The translations under genes were made by a program, and so were the position numbers. DNA of 64,000 nt from Parageobacillus caldoxylosilyticus NBRC 107762 (GTDB lineage: Bacteria; Bacillota; Bacilli; Bacillales; Anoxybacillaceae): positions 62,001 to 126,000 of the forward strand of contig NZ_BAWO01000001.1 of NCBI RefSeq assembly GCF_000632715.1, given 5' to 3'. The notes beneath the pieces are model-generated. The model made no database searches. It worked only from the letters and a program-made list of their open reading frames with translations, and was not told the origin of the DNA. The first letter of the stretch is position 1. Each line of letters begins with the position of its first letter. Positions 1-7,707 of the stretch are shown piece by piece.

Positions 1-868
1 CTTTGGCGATATATTGTTTAATCGGGCCGATATTAACGCGGCGAACGCCGTCTACATAGCTGTGGGCTCCTGCACCGATGCCGTAATATTCTTCATTGTT
101 CCAATACGTTAAATTATGGCGGCTTTGAAAGCCCGGGCGCGCATAGTTGCTAATTTCATATTGCTGATATCCGTGAAGTTCCATCTGTCGCATCGCTTCC
201 TCATACATTTCTGCTTCTTCCTCTTCGCTCGGTAACGGAAGCGTTCCTTTTCTCCACAGATTGTAAAAAATCGTTTTTGGCTCAATGATGAGAGAATAAG
301 CGGAAATATGCTGAATATCAAGGGAAAAGGCGATTTCCAGGTCCTCCTGAAACTGCTGCAGCGTCTGGTTGGGCAACCCATACATTAAATCAATGCTGAT
401 ATTATCAAAGCCGGCTTCTTTCGCTAATGAAATCGTACGCATGACATCGCCATAGCGATGTGTCCTTCCTATTGTCTTTAATAAGGAATCATGAAACGTT
501 TGCACCCCGAAACTTAGGCGGTTGACCCCCGCGGCTTTTAACAGCTGCAGCTTTTCTTTTGAAAGTTCATTTGGATTCGCTTCAAATGTAAATTCCACTT
601 CGTCTTTGGAAAAACGGAAGTGTTTATAAATGCTTTCGAGCAAAAAATCAAGCTGCTTCATTTCTAAAACAGTCGGAGTCCCGCCGCCGACAAACAAAGT
701 ATCAAGCCGCTCGGCCGGAAAGACTTCCACCGTTTTTTTCATTTCCCGCTCCATCGCTTGCAAATATTCATCCACCGGTTGGCCTTGGAAAAACACTTTA
801 TTAAAATCGCAATAGTAACAGATTTGCGCACAAAACGGTATGTGGAAATACGCGGATTTCACCAACAT
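1..868 (-). CDS. hemW: HemW-type radical SAM protein (3' end cut by window)
   Basis: About 289 residues are visible and the C-terminus lies beyond the left window edge. Residues 13, 17 and 20 form the CxxxCxxC cluster that binds the radical-SAM [4Fe-4S] centre, and a GGGTP SAM-contact motif follows near residue 62. After the third cysteine the sequence is D-F rather than x-C, as in HemW and not in true HemN, so the likely role is haem handling or chaperoning rather than coproporphyrinogen oxidation; that distinction is from family knowledge. The ATG at 868 is chosen because AGGAAAGG ends 6 nt before it; an in-frame ATG at 874 would sit directly on that site. It lies downstream of lepA, as in Bacillus. 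Confidence 0.93.
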   Translation of the reverse strand, partial: MLVKSAYFHIPFCAQICYYCDFNKVFFQGQPVDEYLQAMEREMKKTVEVFPAERLDTLFVGGGTPTVLEMKQLDFLLESIYKHFRFSKDEVEFTFEANPNELSKEKLQLLKAAGVNRLSFGVQTFHDSLLKTIGRTHRYGDVMRTISLAKEAGFDNISIDLMYGLPNQTLQQFQEDLEIAFSLDIQHISAYSLIIEPKTIFYNLWRKGTLPLPSEEEEAEMYEEAMRQMELHGYQQYEISNYARPGFQSRHNLTYWNNEEYYGIGAGAHSYVDGVRRVNIGPIKQYIAK

Positions 869-890
869 AAACATCCTTTCCTATAAATAA

Positions 891-926
891 ACAAGGCTAT
901 CCCGAAAAAGGAAGAGACAGCCTTGT
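891..926 (-). terminator. Possible terminator after lepA
   Basis: An 8-bp stem (ACAAGGCT/AGCCTTGT) around a 20-nt loop lies between the lepA stop and hemW, followed on the minus strand by a weak T-rich run. It may only attenuate, leaving hemW partly co-transcribed. Confidence 0.55.
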
Positions 927-935
927 ACATACAGA

Positions 936-2765
936 TTATTTTTTATTATCATCGATTTTTAAGACCGCCATAAACGCTTCTTGCGGAACTTCAACCGAAC
1001 CGATTTGCTTCATCCGTTTTTTTCCTTCTTTTTGTTTTTCCAATAGTTTGCGCTTCCGTGATACGTCCCCGCCGTAACATTTCGCCAGCACGTTTTTGCG
1101 CAGCGCTTTAATGGTCGAACGGGCAATAATTTTATTGCCGATGGCCGCTTGCACCGGCACTTCAAACTGCTGGCGCGGGATTAAGTCTTTTAATTTTTCG
1201 ACAATCACTTTCCCCCGCTCGTACGCCGCGTCGCGGTGAACAATGAACGATAACGCATCAATTTTTTCGCCGTTTAAAAGAATATCCATTTTCACTAAGT
1301 TTGACGGCTTATAGCCAATCAGTTCATAATCAAACGAAGCATATCCTTTTGTGCTCGATTTGAGCGTATCAAAGAAGTCATAGACAATTTCCGAGAGCGG
1401 AATATCATAAATTAAGGTGACGCGTTTTTCATCTAAATATTGCATATCGACAAAGTTGCCGCGTTTCGCTTGACACAGCTCCATCACCGGCCCCACATAA
1501 TCATTCGGCACCATAATGGTCGCTTTGACGTATGGCTCCTCGACATGGTCAATTTTTTGCGGTTCCGGCATATTGGACGGATTATCAACTTCTACTTCCG
1601 TTCCGTCTGTTAAGTGCACTTTGTAGACGACGCTAGGCGCTGTTGTGATTAAATCAATATTAAATTCACGTTCAATGCGCTCTTGAACGATTTCCATATG
1701 CAATAACCCAAGGAAGCCGCAGCGGAAACCAAACCCGAGCGCTTGCGATGTTTCCGGTTCAAAATAAAGTGCCGCATCATTTAATTGCAGCTTTTCTAAC
1801 GCTTCGCGCAAATCGTTATAGCGGGCTGTATCGATCGGATACATGCCGCAAAAGACCATTGGGTTTAGCTTGCGGTATCCTGGCAGCGGCTCGGAAGCCG
1901 GATTTTCTGCATCGGTGATCGTATCGCCGACGCGCGTGTCGCTTACATTTTTAATGGAAGCCGTTAAATAGCCGACATCGCCGACCGTTAATTCGTCGAC
2001 TTGTTTTGGTTTTGGCGTAAACACACCGACTTCGACGACCTCAAACTCTTTGCCAGTAGACATCATCTTAATTCGCTGCCCCGGCTTCACCGTTCCATCG
2101 ACAACGCGAATATAGGCGACAACGCCGCGATAGGAGTCGTACAGCGAATCAAAAATAAGCGCCTTTAACGGTGCGTCCGGGTCGCCGGATGGCGCTGGAA
2201 TTTTCTCTACAATTTTTTCTAAAATTTCTTCAATGCCAATGCCGACTTTTGCCGAAGCCAGCACCGCATCCGATGCGTCAAGCCCGATTACTTCTTCAAT
2301 CTCCTGGCGAACGCGTTCCGGTTCGGCGCTTGGCAAATCGATTTTATTAATGACCGGCAAAATTTCTAAATTATTATCGATCGCTAAATAGACGTTGGCC
2401 AGCGTCTGTGCCTCAATGCCCTGGGCCGCATCGACGACAAGAATCGCTCCTTCGCAAGCAGCAAGGCTTCGCGACACTTCATACGTAAAATCGACATGGC
2501 CAGGCGTATCGATTAAATGGAAAATATATTCTTCCCCATCTTTTGCTTTATACTTTAACTGAACCGCATTTAGTTTAATGGTAATGCCGCGCTCCCGCTC
2601 CAAATCCATCGAATCTAGCATTTGCTCTCGCATTTCCCGCTCGGAAAGCGCACCTGTTTTTTCTAAAATGCGGTCCGCGAGCGTCGACTTTCCATGGTCG
2701 ATATGAGCAATAATGGAAAAATTGCGGATCCGATCGCGCCGTTTTAATCTTTCTTCTCGATTCAT
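936..2765 (-). CDS. lepA: Elongation factor 4 (LepA)
   Basis: 609-residue ribosome-associated translational GTPase that acts on stalled or mistranslocated ribosomes. The P-loop AHIDHGKST is at residues 20-28, the G3 motif DTPGHVDF near 86-93 and NKIDL in the G4 position; the EF-G-like domains and the LepA-specific C-terminal domain fill the rest, and the length matches the family. The ATG at 2765 is preferred because AGGAG lies 8 nt upstream; an in-frame GTG at 2774 overlaps that site. A strong own promoter lies 45-70 bp upstream, so lepA is separated from the sporulation operon before it. Confidence 0.97.
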   Translation of the reverse strand: MNREERLKRRDRIRNFSIIAHIDHGKSTLADRILEKTGALSEREMREQMLDSMDLERERGITIKLNAVQLKYKAKDGEEYIFHLIDTPGHVDFTYEVSRSLAACEGAILVVDAAQGIEAQTLANVYLAIDNNLEILPVINKIDLPSAEPERVRQEIEEVIGLDASDAVLASAKVGIGIEEILEKIVEKIPAPSGDPDAPLKALIFDSLYDSYRGVVAYIRVVDGTVKPGQRIKMMSTGKEFEVVEVGVFTPKPKQVDELTVGDVGYLTASIKNVSDTRVGDTITDAENPASEPLPGYRKLNPMVFCGMYPIDTARYNDLREALEKLQLNDAALYFEPETSQALGFGFRCGFLGLLHMEIVQERIEREFNIDLITTAPSVVYKVHLTDGTEVEVDNPSNMPEPQKIDHVEEPYVKATIMVPNDYVGPVMELCQAKRGNFVDMQYLDEKRVTLIYDIPLSEIVYDFFDTLKSSTKGYASFDYELIGYKPSNLVKMDILLNGEKIDALSFIVHRDAAYERGKVIVEKLKDLIPRQQFEVPVQAAIGNKIIARSTIKALRKNVLAKCYGGDVSRKRKLLEKQKEGKKRMKQIGSVEVPQEAFMAVLKIDDNKK

Positions 2766-2806
2766 CTCTCTCACTCCTACTATTTCCCGAAACTACACTA
2801 GCTTTG

Positions 2807-2835
2807 ATTATAGCAACAGAGCAAGCAAGATTCAA
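2807..2835 (-). promoter_or_regulatory. Sigma-A promoter of lepA
   Basis: On the minus strand TTGAAT, a 17-bp spacer and TATAAT, with TGC just before the -10 (extended -10). Transcription would start near 2800 and run into lepA. Confidence 0.8.
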
Positions 2836-2871
2836 TGACATAGTTTCGCAAACGCTCTCGTTATAAAGAAA

Positions 2872-2909
2872 AACATTGGCGAACCGTTTTCCTGCGTTTC
2901 GCCAATGTT
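2872..2909 (-). terminator. Terminator of the gpr-spoIIP-yqxA operon
   Basis: A 12-bp stem (AACATTGGCGAA/TTCGCCAATGTT) is followed on the minus strand by a T-rich run, just after the yqxA stop. Confidence 0.88.
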
Positions 2910-2927
2910 CTTTTATCTTTCTGATTG

Positions 2928-3269
2928 TCACTTTCCGAATAGTTTGGTGAAAAACGAAAGCAGCTGTTCCATCAACGTCTCGATTGCGTTGGCAAATTGT
3001 TTGCCAAGCTCGGAAAAAAGGTTGAACGCTTTTATTTTTTCGATCTCTTCTTTTTTCTCCTGTAGATCATCTACTTCCACTTTTTTTCCGAATACAGACG
3101 CCTCGATTTCTCCGCTTTGGTTTTTGGAAAGATGGAGTACAGACGGCAGCGACGTGTCCTCATATCCTCTCATCTTTTGCATTCCTTCATTTGCCTGCTG
3201 CATGCCGAGCAATACGCCAAAAAAGAGGATCAGCACAGCAAAGCAAAATTGAACGATAAATTTGGCCAT
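2928..3269 (-). CDS. yqxA: YqxA family protein (DUF3679)
   Basis: 113 residues with an N-terminal hydrophobic segment (about residues 5-22), then a charged, probably coiled-coil middle and an amphipathic C-terminus. This suits a small membrane-anchored protein facing one side of the membrane. No biochemical function is known to me. Its place right after spoIIP and before lepA is the same as in Bacillus, so expression with the sporulation genes is likely. The ATG at 3269 is chosen because AAAGGAG lies 9 nt upstream; the longer reading frame would overlap spoIIP heavily. Confidence 0.85.
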   Translation of the reverse strand: MAKFIVQFCFAVLILFFGVLLGMQQANEGMQKMRGYEDTSLPSVLHLSKNQSGEIEASVFGKKVEVDDLQEKKEEIEKIKAFNLFSELGKQFANAIETLMEQLLSFFTKLFGK

Positions 3270-3283
3270 GCCACTCCGCTCCT

Positions 3284-4483
3284 TTATCGTTTTTCTGCCG
3301 GTGCGGGTGCCTGAACTTTTTGCGCCTGCCAATAATACTCGCTAAACGCATCGGCAAGCGCGGATGCAGACCGAAACAGCTCTTCAAAGGTATTATCCAC
3401 TCCACCGACTTCAATTAAAATCGCATTTTGCGATAAATCTTGATTAAATTTTCCGTTCGTCCCGGCTCCTTTTTTCTCGATCACCCCGCGGCTCAGCCCA
3501 GGATATTTCTTTTGCAGCAATTGATGAAGCTGTGTAGCAAGCTGCAAATTTTTTTCATACTTCGCGTTTTCGCCGCCGATAATAAAAGCAACGCGTGCAT
3601 AATCGACGCCATTAATCGTGACGGTTGTGTATTTTCGCCTGCGCGAATCGCGATGAATATCGATGAAATATTGCAAATCGTGGTTTCTGCCCATTGCTTC
3701 GACGACGGTTTTTCTCGACATATCATAAGCTTGATAATATTTCATTCCTTTTTTTTGCAGTTCCGCCTCAATATCCACCTTGCTTACTTCCGCTCCAATA
3801 CCGCGTTTTTCTAATTCTTCCGCCAATTTTTCTCCTACTTTTGTCACATTTACCGTCCGATGGAACGCTAAATCAGGATCTGTCACTCCTTTTAAGGCAG
3901 GTAAGTATGATTCACGTGTATGTGTATGGTAAATATATACAACCCTTCTGCCGCCTGTCGTTTGCGTTGGTGGGGGAACTTGCTTCTCCTCATGTTTTTT
4001 ATCTGCCTTCTCTAGGTCTTCGAGGGAAGCTTGCCGTTCTGCAAGCATCACCTCAAGCGGCGGGGCAGATTCGTACGGCATGTTTGTGTAGTCCGTTCCT
4101 TCTCCGGCAACGATAATTTTGCTGTCATATAAAGCAAATCCCGGAAGCTCGCTGCCGAGCAAGCTGCGCGGGTCGTCCGGATTCACGCTTGTTGCCATGC
4201 GAAACAACATGGCCGAATAACTCACCCGCTGCCGCTCCTTTGGCAGCATTTGCGAAAAATAATGGTTTTCAAAACTAAATAAGCGGACAAATGTCTCATT
4301 CGGAAAATGATTCGTTACGTAATTCACGGACGAAGAAGAAATTCGGTATTCGGGGTTTAATGATGTAATCGCTCCTACCAGCGTAAATACCATCATGCAG
4401 CCCAATACCGCTAAAATCATGATTTTTTTAAGGCTGGCTCCCGGAACGGCAACGATCATGTGCGGAGAACGCCACTTTTTCAT
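3284..4483 (-). CDS. spoIIP: Stage II sporulation protein P (peptidoglycan amidase/endopeptidase)
   Basis: 399 residues, close to the family length. One transmembrane segment (about residues 20-42) is followed by an extracytoplasmic region with the SpoIIP catalytic domain in the C-terminal half, carrying conserved pieces such as VYIYHTHTRESYLP, FIDIHRDS and LIEVGGVDN that hold the predicted zinc and catalytic residues. With SpoIID and SpoIIM it digests septal and advancing peptidoglycan during engulfment (family knowledge). It lies 77 bp downstream of gpr. Its ribosome binding site, GGGAAAGG, is entirely inside the 3' arm of a 14-bp hairpin, discussed separately. Confidence 0.96.
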   Translation of the reverse strand: MKKWRSPHMIVAVPGASLKKIMILAVLGCMMVFTLVGAITSLNPEYRISSSSVNYVTNHFPNETFVRLFSFENHYFSQMLPKERQRVSYSAMLFRMATSVNPDDPRSLLGSELPGFALYDSKIIVAGEGTDYTNMPYESAPPLEVMLAERQASLEDLEKADKKHEEKQVPPPTQTTGGRRVVYIYHTHTRESYLPALKGVTDPDLAFHRTVNVTKVGEKLAEELEKRGIGAEVSKVDIEAELQKKGMKYYQAYDMSRKTVVEAMGRNHDLQYFIDIHRDSRRRKYTTVTINGVDYARVAFIIGGENAKYEKNLQLATQLHQLLQKKYPGLSRGVIEKKGAGTNGKFNQDLSQNAILIEVGGVDNTFEELFRSASALADAFSEYYWQAQKVQAPAPAEKR

Positions 4484-4491
4484 GTTTTCAC

Positions 4492-4540
4492 CCTTTCCCA
4501 GCTTGTCTACTAATTTAACGTATGGCCAAGCTGGAAAAGA
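4492..4540 (-). promoter_or_regulatory. Hairpin covering the spoIIP ribosome binding site, with a sigma-E-like -10 in the loop
   Basis: Between gpr and spoIIP the minus strand can form a continuous 14-bp stem (arms 4527-4540 and 4492-4505, with T-G wobbles) around a 21-nt loop. The 3' arm contains the Shine-Dalgarno GGGAAAGG. No T-run follows, so it is not a normal terminator. The loop holds CATACGTT (4517-4524), 7 of 8 with the sigma-E -10 CATACAnT, with a weaker TTCTATC 14 nt upstream. A start near 4510 would omit the 5' arm and free the site. The stem is seen directly; the promoter is inferred. Confidence 0.6.
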
Positions 4541-4560
4541 TAGAACTTCTTTTTTCTCTA

Positions 4561-5679
4561 TTAATGGGTGTAGGAACCAGTATTATGTTGATCGATTTGC
4601 TCATGCAATGCAGCATTAAGCCCGCTTGCTAATAAATTGGCCATATCGCCAATAAACATATCGACTTCTTTTGGCGTCACCATTAAATTATGGCCAAGCG
4701 GAGCAAGCACTTCATAAATCAAGCGGCGCTTTTCCTCTTCCTCAAGCGTGCCGATCATGCCAAGAAATGTCGAACGCTGCTCCGGCGACGGCATGTCCTC
4801 TTCTGCCAGCTTCTTTTTCTTGCCAAATGTCCATCCCGCTGGAGCAAGAGCGCTAGACGGCCGGTTTCCTTCACGCAGTTCTCTGCCAAAATGCTTCAAA
4901 ATAAAATCAATCGTATCACTTGTAATCGATACCGCATCGACCACGGTCGGCACCCCAATGGAAATAACAGGAATCCCTAACGTTTCTTTGCTTAATTCCT
5001 TTCGTTTATTTCCCACCCCCGAGCCTGGATGAATTCCGGTGTCGGAAATTTGAATCGTTGCATTGACCCGTTCGATTGAACGGGACGCTAAAGCATCAAC
5101 CACAATGATAAAATCTGGATTTGTTTTTTTGACAACCCCATCGATAATATCGCTTGTTTCAATCCCTGTTGTTCCCATTACCCCCGGAGCAATTGCGCTT
5201 ACCGGACGAAACCCTTCTTCGACGCTTTCCGGCTCAAGATGAAATAGATGCCTTGTAATCAGCAAATTTTCCACCGTCAACGGCCCTAACGCATCCGGTG
5301 TTACGTTCGAATTGCCCAAGCCAACAACAAGGCAGCTCGCTTCTTTGCCAATGTGCAATCGCTGCAAAAATTGGCTTAACTCCTTGGCGAATATTTCTTG
5401 CACTTTCTGCTGCAGCTCCGTATTATGTTCGCGAATACCCTGCGCCTCAATCGTCAAATAATTTCCTGGCTTTTTTCCAATCGATTTTGATCCTTCTTCC
5501 GTTACTTGTACATACGACAGCTTAACCCCATCTATTTCGCGGTCGCGAATCATGACGCCTTCAATCGGGGAGGCGCTTTCTTTCTTCTGTTGCAGGCGTT
5601 CCTCTACGGCGATTTCATGAGCTTCGATCGCTAAATCTGTCCGCACCGAATACATGCTTAAATCCACTGACTGATCCAT
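4561..5679 (-). CDS. gpr: Spore germination protease GPR
   Basis: 372 residues, matching the family (about 370). GPR is made in the forespore as an inactive zymogen, self-processes by removing a short N-terminal propeptide, and degrades the small acid-soluble spore proteins at germination. The conserved blocks [36 protein letters not shown] and IGVPTVVDA are all present and include the aspartates of its unusual protease centre. The ATG at 5679 has a perfect AGGAGG 6 nt upstream; upstream in-frame codons have no ribosome site. It heads the gpr-spoIIP-yqxA group and is divergent from rpsT. Confidence 0.96.
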   Translation of the reverse strand: MDQSVDLSMYSVRTDLAIEAHEIAVEERLQQKKESASPIEGVMIRDREIDGVKLSYVQVTEEGSKSIGKKPGNYLTIEAQGIREHNTELQQKVQEIFAKELSQFLQRLHIGKEASCLVVGLGNSNVTPDALGPLTVENLLITRHLFHLEPESVEEGFRPVSAIAPGVMGTTGIETSDIIDGVVKKTNPDFIIVVDALASRSIERVNATIQISDTGIHPGSGVGNKRKELSKETLGIPVISIGVPTVVDAVSITSDTIDFILKHFGRELREGNRPSSALAPAGWTFGKKKKLAEEDMPSPEQRSTFLGMIGTLEEEEKRRLIYEVLAPLGHNLMVTPKEVDMFIGDMANLLASGLNAALHEQIDQHNTGSYTH

Positions 5680-5711
5680 ATCGTTCCTCCTAAAACATAT
5701 CGTTTTTCTTT

Positions 5712-5742
5712 TAGTGTCGCCGCTTTTTACACTTCTCATTCG
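5712..5742 (-). promoter_or_regulatory. Possible sigma-G promoter of gpr
   Basis: On the minus strand CGAATG, an 18-bp spacer and GACACTA, resembling the sigma-G pattern TGAATA/CATACTA. The gene is forespore-expressed in Bacillus; the match is partial. Confidence 0.4.
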
Positions 5743-5782
5743 TTTTTTGCACCATCAGTAAAGCATTTTTGCTTGAATGCTC

Positions 5783-5811
5783 TTGCATAATTAGACCTCG
5801 TTTGATAGAAT
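5783..5811 (+). promoter_or_regulatory. Sigma-A promoter of rpsT
   Basis: TTGCAT, a 17-bp spacer and TAGAAT, about 70 bp upstream of the rpsT start codon, leaving a leader of roughly 70 nt. Confidence 0.65.
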
Positions 5812-5886
5812 AACACTTGTTCTTACTGTTCTTTAATACGGAAATAATATAAGGACAGAGATGGCAGATGACGGAGGTGAAAGAAC

Positions 5887-6156
5887 GTGGCAAATATTAA
5901 ATCGGCTATTAAACGTGCAAAAACAAGTGAAAAACGCCGTGCTCACAACGCTTCGATGAAATCGGCAATGCGTACAGCGATCAAAAAATTTGAAGCGTTG
6001 GTTGAATTAAAAGATGTAGAAAAAGCCCAAGAAGCATTCATTATTGCTTCCAAAAAGCTAGACAAAGCGGCAAGCAAAGGCCTCATTCATAAAAATACAG
6101 CTAGCCGGCAAAAATCCCGTCTAGCGAAAAAGCTAAACAGCATTATCGCATCCTAA
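5887..6156 (+). CDS. rpsT: 30S ribosomal protein S20
   Basis: 89 residues, lysine- and arginine-rich and almost wholly helical, the S20 pattern from [10 protein letters not shown] onward. S20 binds 16S rRNA early in 30S assembly. The start is GTG, with GGAGGTG 7 nt upstream; no ATG fits. It is a single-gene unit, divergent from gpr and convergent with holA, ending in a strong terminator. Confidence 0.97.
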   Translation: MANIKSAIKRAKTSEKRRAHNASMKSAMRTAIKKFEALVELKDVEKAQEAFIIASKKLDKAASKGLIHKNTASRQKSRLAKKLNSIIAS

Positions 6157-6160
6157 TAAA

Positions 6161-6187
6161 AAACGACCTGATGGCAGGTCGTTTTTT
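6161..6187. terminator. Bidirectional terminator between rpsT and holA
   Basis: Stem AAACGACCTG/CAGGTCGTTT with a 4-nt loop, T-run on the plus strand and matching A-run on the other side, between convergent genes. Confidence 0.92.
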
Positions 6188-6205
6188 ATATCGGCAAAAA
6201 TATGA

Positions 6206-7240
6206 TTATTCGGCTTTAGTGAACATTCCTTCATTCCAGCGCATCAGCAGCAGCTCCATTACCAGCTGCCGGTCCATCGCCCCGCTTTTCATCTCATAGT
6301 CCGCCTCGGCAATCTGCCTTACAGCCGCCGCCAGCTCTTGTTCGGAAAACAGCGCCGCTTGTCCCATCGCCAGCTTAACGCGAAACGGATGCACTTTCAA
6401 AATAGAAGCGATTTGCTGCTGGCCATATCCTCTCGACATCAGCCATTTTACTTGATATAAAAGGCGGAATTGACTGGCAAGGAGCGCCAAAATTTTCAGC
6501 GGCTCCTCGTTATTTTCGAGCAAATCGTAAAACACCTGCAGCGCCTCGGCGATTTGCCGCTTCGTCACTTTTTCCACTAATACGAACACGTTTTGCTCTA
6601 ATGTGCGGGAAACGAGCATTTCCACCGTCTCTTGCTGGATCGTTCCTCCCGATCCGACAAACAAAGCAAGCTTGTCTAACTCGTTGGCAAGCGTTGTTAA
6701 ATTCGTTCCCGCCAGCTTTAACAAAGTATCAATGGCATTTTCCTCTATCGTTACATTGTCCTGTTTTACTCTCTCCGCGATCCATGCGCGCAGTTCTTTT
6801 TCTGCAAGCGGGGCGGCCACTAAAACCTCGGCATGTTCCTTTATTAATTTCGTTATTTTTTTACGCTCGTCCAATTTTTCATACGGACCCGCGAAAATGA
6901 CGATCGAAAAAGAAGAAGGAGACAATATGTACGATTCTAATTTTTTCAAGTCATGCTCCACTTCTTTTTCCTTCTCCGCTGTAAAAAAGTAAGGGTTTTT
7001 AATGAGAATGACGCGTTTCTCTCCAAAAAACGGAAACGTTTCTGCGTCTTCCAACGCCGTTTGCACCGGAGTCTCTTCGCAATCGTACACCGATGCATTC
7101 CATTCCCGTTCCTCTTCGGCTAATGCGGTGCGAAGCAAAAGTTCATATGTTTCCGTTAATAAAAACGATTCGGTGCCATATAATAAATAGAGGGGAGACA
7201 GACGACCTTTTTTGATTTTTCCCCAAAAGTCAACCACCAT
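6206..7240 (-). CDS. holA: DNA polymerase III subunit delta
   Basis: 344 residues, the usual length. Delta is the clamp-loader subunit that opens the beta sliding clamp. The N-terminal region starts with a degenerate AAA-like fold (SPLYLLYGTESFLL near residues 14-27), and the C-terminal collar helices are typical. The ATG at 7240 gives the N-terminus MVVDFWGKIKKG, which matches Bacillus HolA, with GGAG 9 nt upstream; the longer open frame would read through two intergenic inverted repeats. Confidence 0.94.
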   Translation of the reverse strand: MVVDFWGKIKKGRLSPLYLLYGTESFLLTETYELLLRTALAEEEREWNASVYDCEETPVQTALEDAETFPFFGEKRVILIKNPYFFTAEKEKEVEHDLKKLESYILSPSSFSIVIFAGPYEKLDERKKITKLIKEHAEVLVAAPLAEKELRAWIAERVKQDNVTIEENAIDTLLKLAGTNLTTLANELDKLALFVGSGGTIQQETVEMLVSRTLEQNVFVLVEKVTKRQIAEALQVFYDLLENNEEPLKILALLASQFRLLYQVKWLMSRGYGQQQIASILKVHPFRVKLAMGQAALFSEQELAAAVRQIAEADYEMKSGAMDRQLVMELLLMRWNEGMFTKAE

Positions 7241-7307
7241 ATTTCTCTTCTCCATTTCTGTCAACAATTTTTCTCTGTTGAAAAGATACAATGTTTTTCT
7301 TATTTTT

Positions 7308-7345
7308 ACAAGGGAACCGGTTAGCGGGAAAACCGGCTCCCCTTT
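7308..7345. repeat. Imperfect inverted repeat upstream of holA
   Basis: Arms near AAGGGAACCGGTT and AACCGGCTCCCCTT pair with one bulge and one mismatch around a short loop. No clear T-run follows on either strand, so a terminator role is not evident. It sits 8 bp from the larger palindrome at 7353. Confidence 0.6.
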
Positions 7346-7352
7346 ATATAAA

Positions 7353-7389
7353 CGTTGACAAATAAGTCCTAGGACCTTATTTGTCAACG
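7353..7389. repeat. 37-bp palindrome between holA and yqzM
   Basis: Arms CGTTGACAAATAAG and CTTATTTGTCAACG flank the smaller palindrome GTCCTAGGAC. It lies between divergent genes in a 286-bp gene-free stretch that otherwise holds only the neighbouring inverted repeat and a candidate yqzM -10. Each arm carries TTGACA, but the 17-bp-spaced -10 (TATTTG) is poor on both strands. Confidence 0.8.
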
Positions 7390-7526
7390 GGTTATTTTTA
7401 TATTTTCCCGGGCGCAAAAAAGTATTTGTGTCAACTGTTGTTAACAAAGGAAATGGACAAGGGGATATAGATTTTTTTTTCTTTTTCGTCTATACTAAAA
7501 ATGATTGCACGAGGAGGGGTAAAAGG

Positions 7527-7661
7527 ATGAACGTATTTGAAAAAGACGTACAAAGCAAACGCAATGACGCCGTTGACTCTGCTGTTGGTTTTATCGTTTC
7601 ATTCGGCTTTTTTGCAACGATGTTCATTATTGCCACATTAATTAAATTTTTCGGATCGTAA
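7527..7661 (+). CDS. yqzM: YqzM family small membrane protein
   Basis: 44 residues (MNVFEKDVQSKRNDAV...): a charged amphipathic N-terminus and one hydrophobic segment (about residues 19-41), a single-pass membrane protein. It closely matches Bacillus YqzM in sequence, size and position between holA and comEC; function unknown. The ATG at 7527 follows GAGGAGG; a longer open frame from 7428 is rejected because homologues start here. TATACT at 7491-7496 is a plausible -10, with no clear -35. Confidence 0.9.
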   Translation: MNVFEKDVQSKRNDAVDSAVGFIVSFGFFATMFIIATLIKFFGS

Positions 7662-7690
7662 AGAGATTGCTTACATAAGCAGTCTCTTTT
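7661..7690 (+). terminator. Terminator after yqzM
   Basis: Stem AAGAGATTGCTTA/TAAGCAGTCTCTT (one T-G pair) followed by T-rich sequence; also faces the end of comEC on the other strand. Confidence 0.88.
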
Positions 7691-7707
7691 CTTTTTCGTA
7701 CTATATG

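Noticed and set aside
7428-7526. A longer N-terminus for yqzM
   Set aside because: The added residues are low-complexity, precede the candidate -10 and the strong ribosome site, and are absent from the known 44-residue protein.
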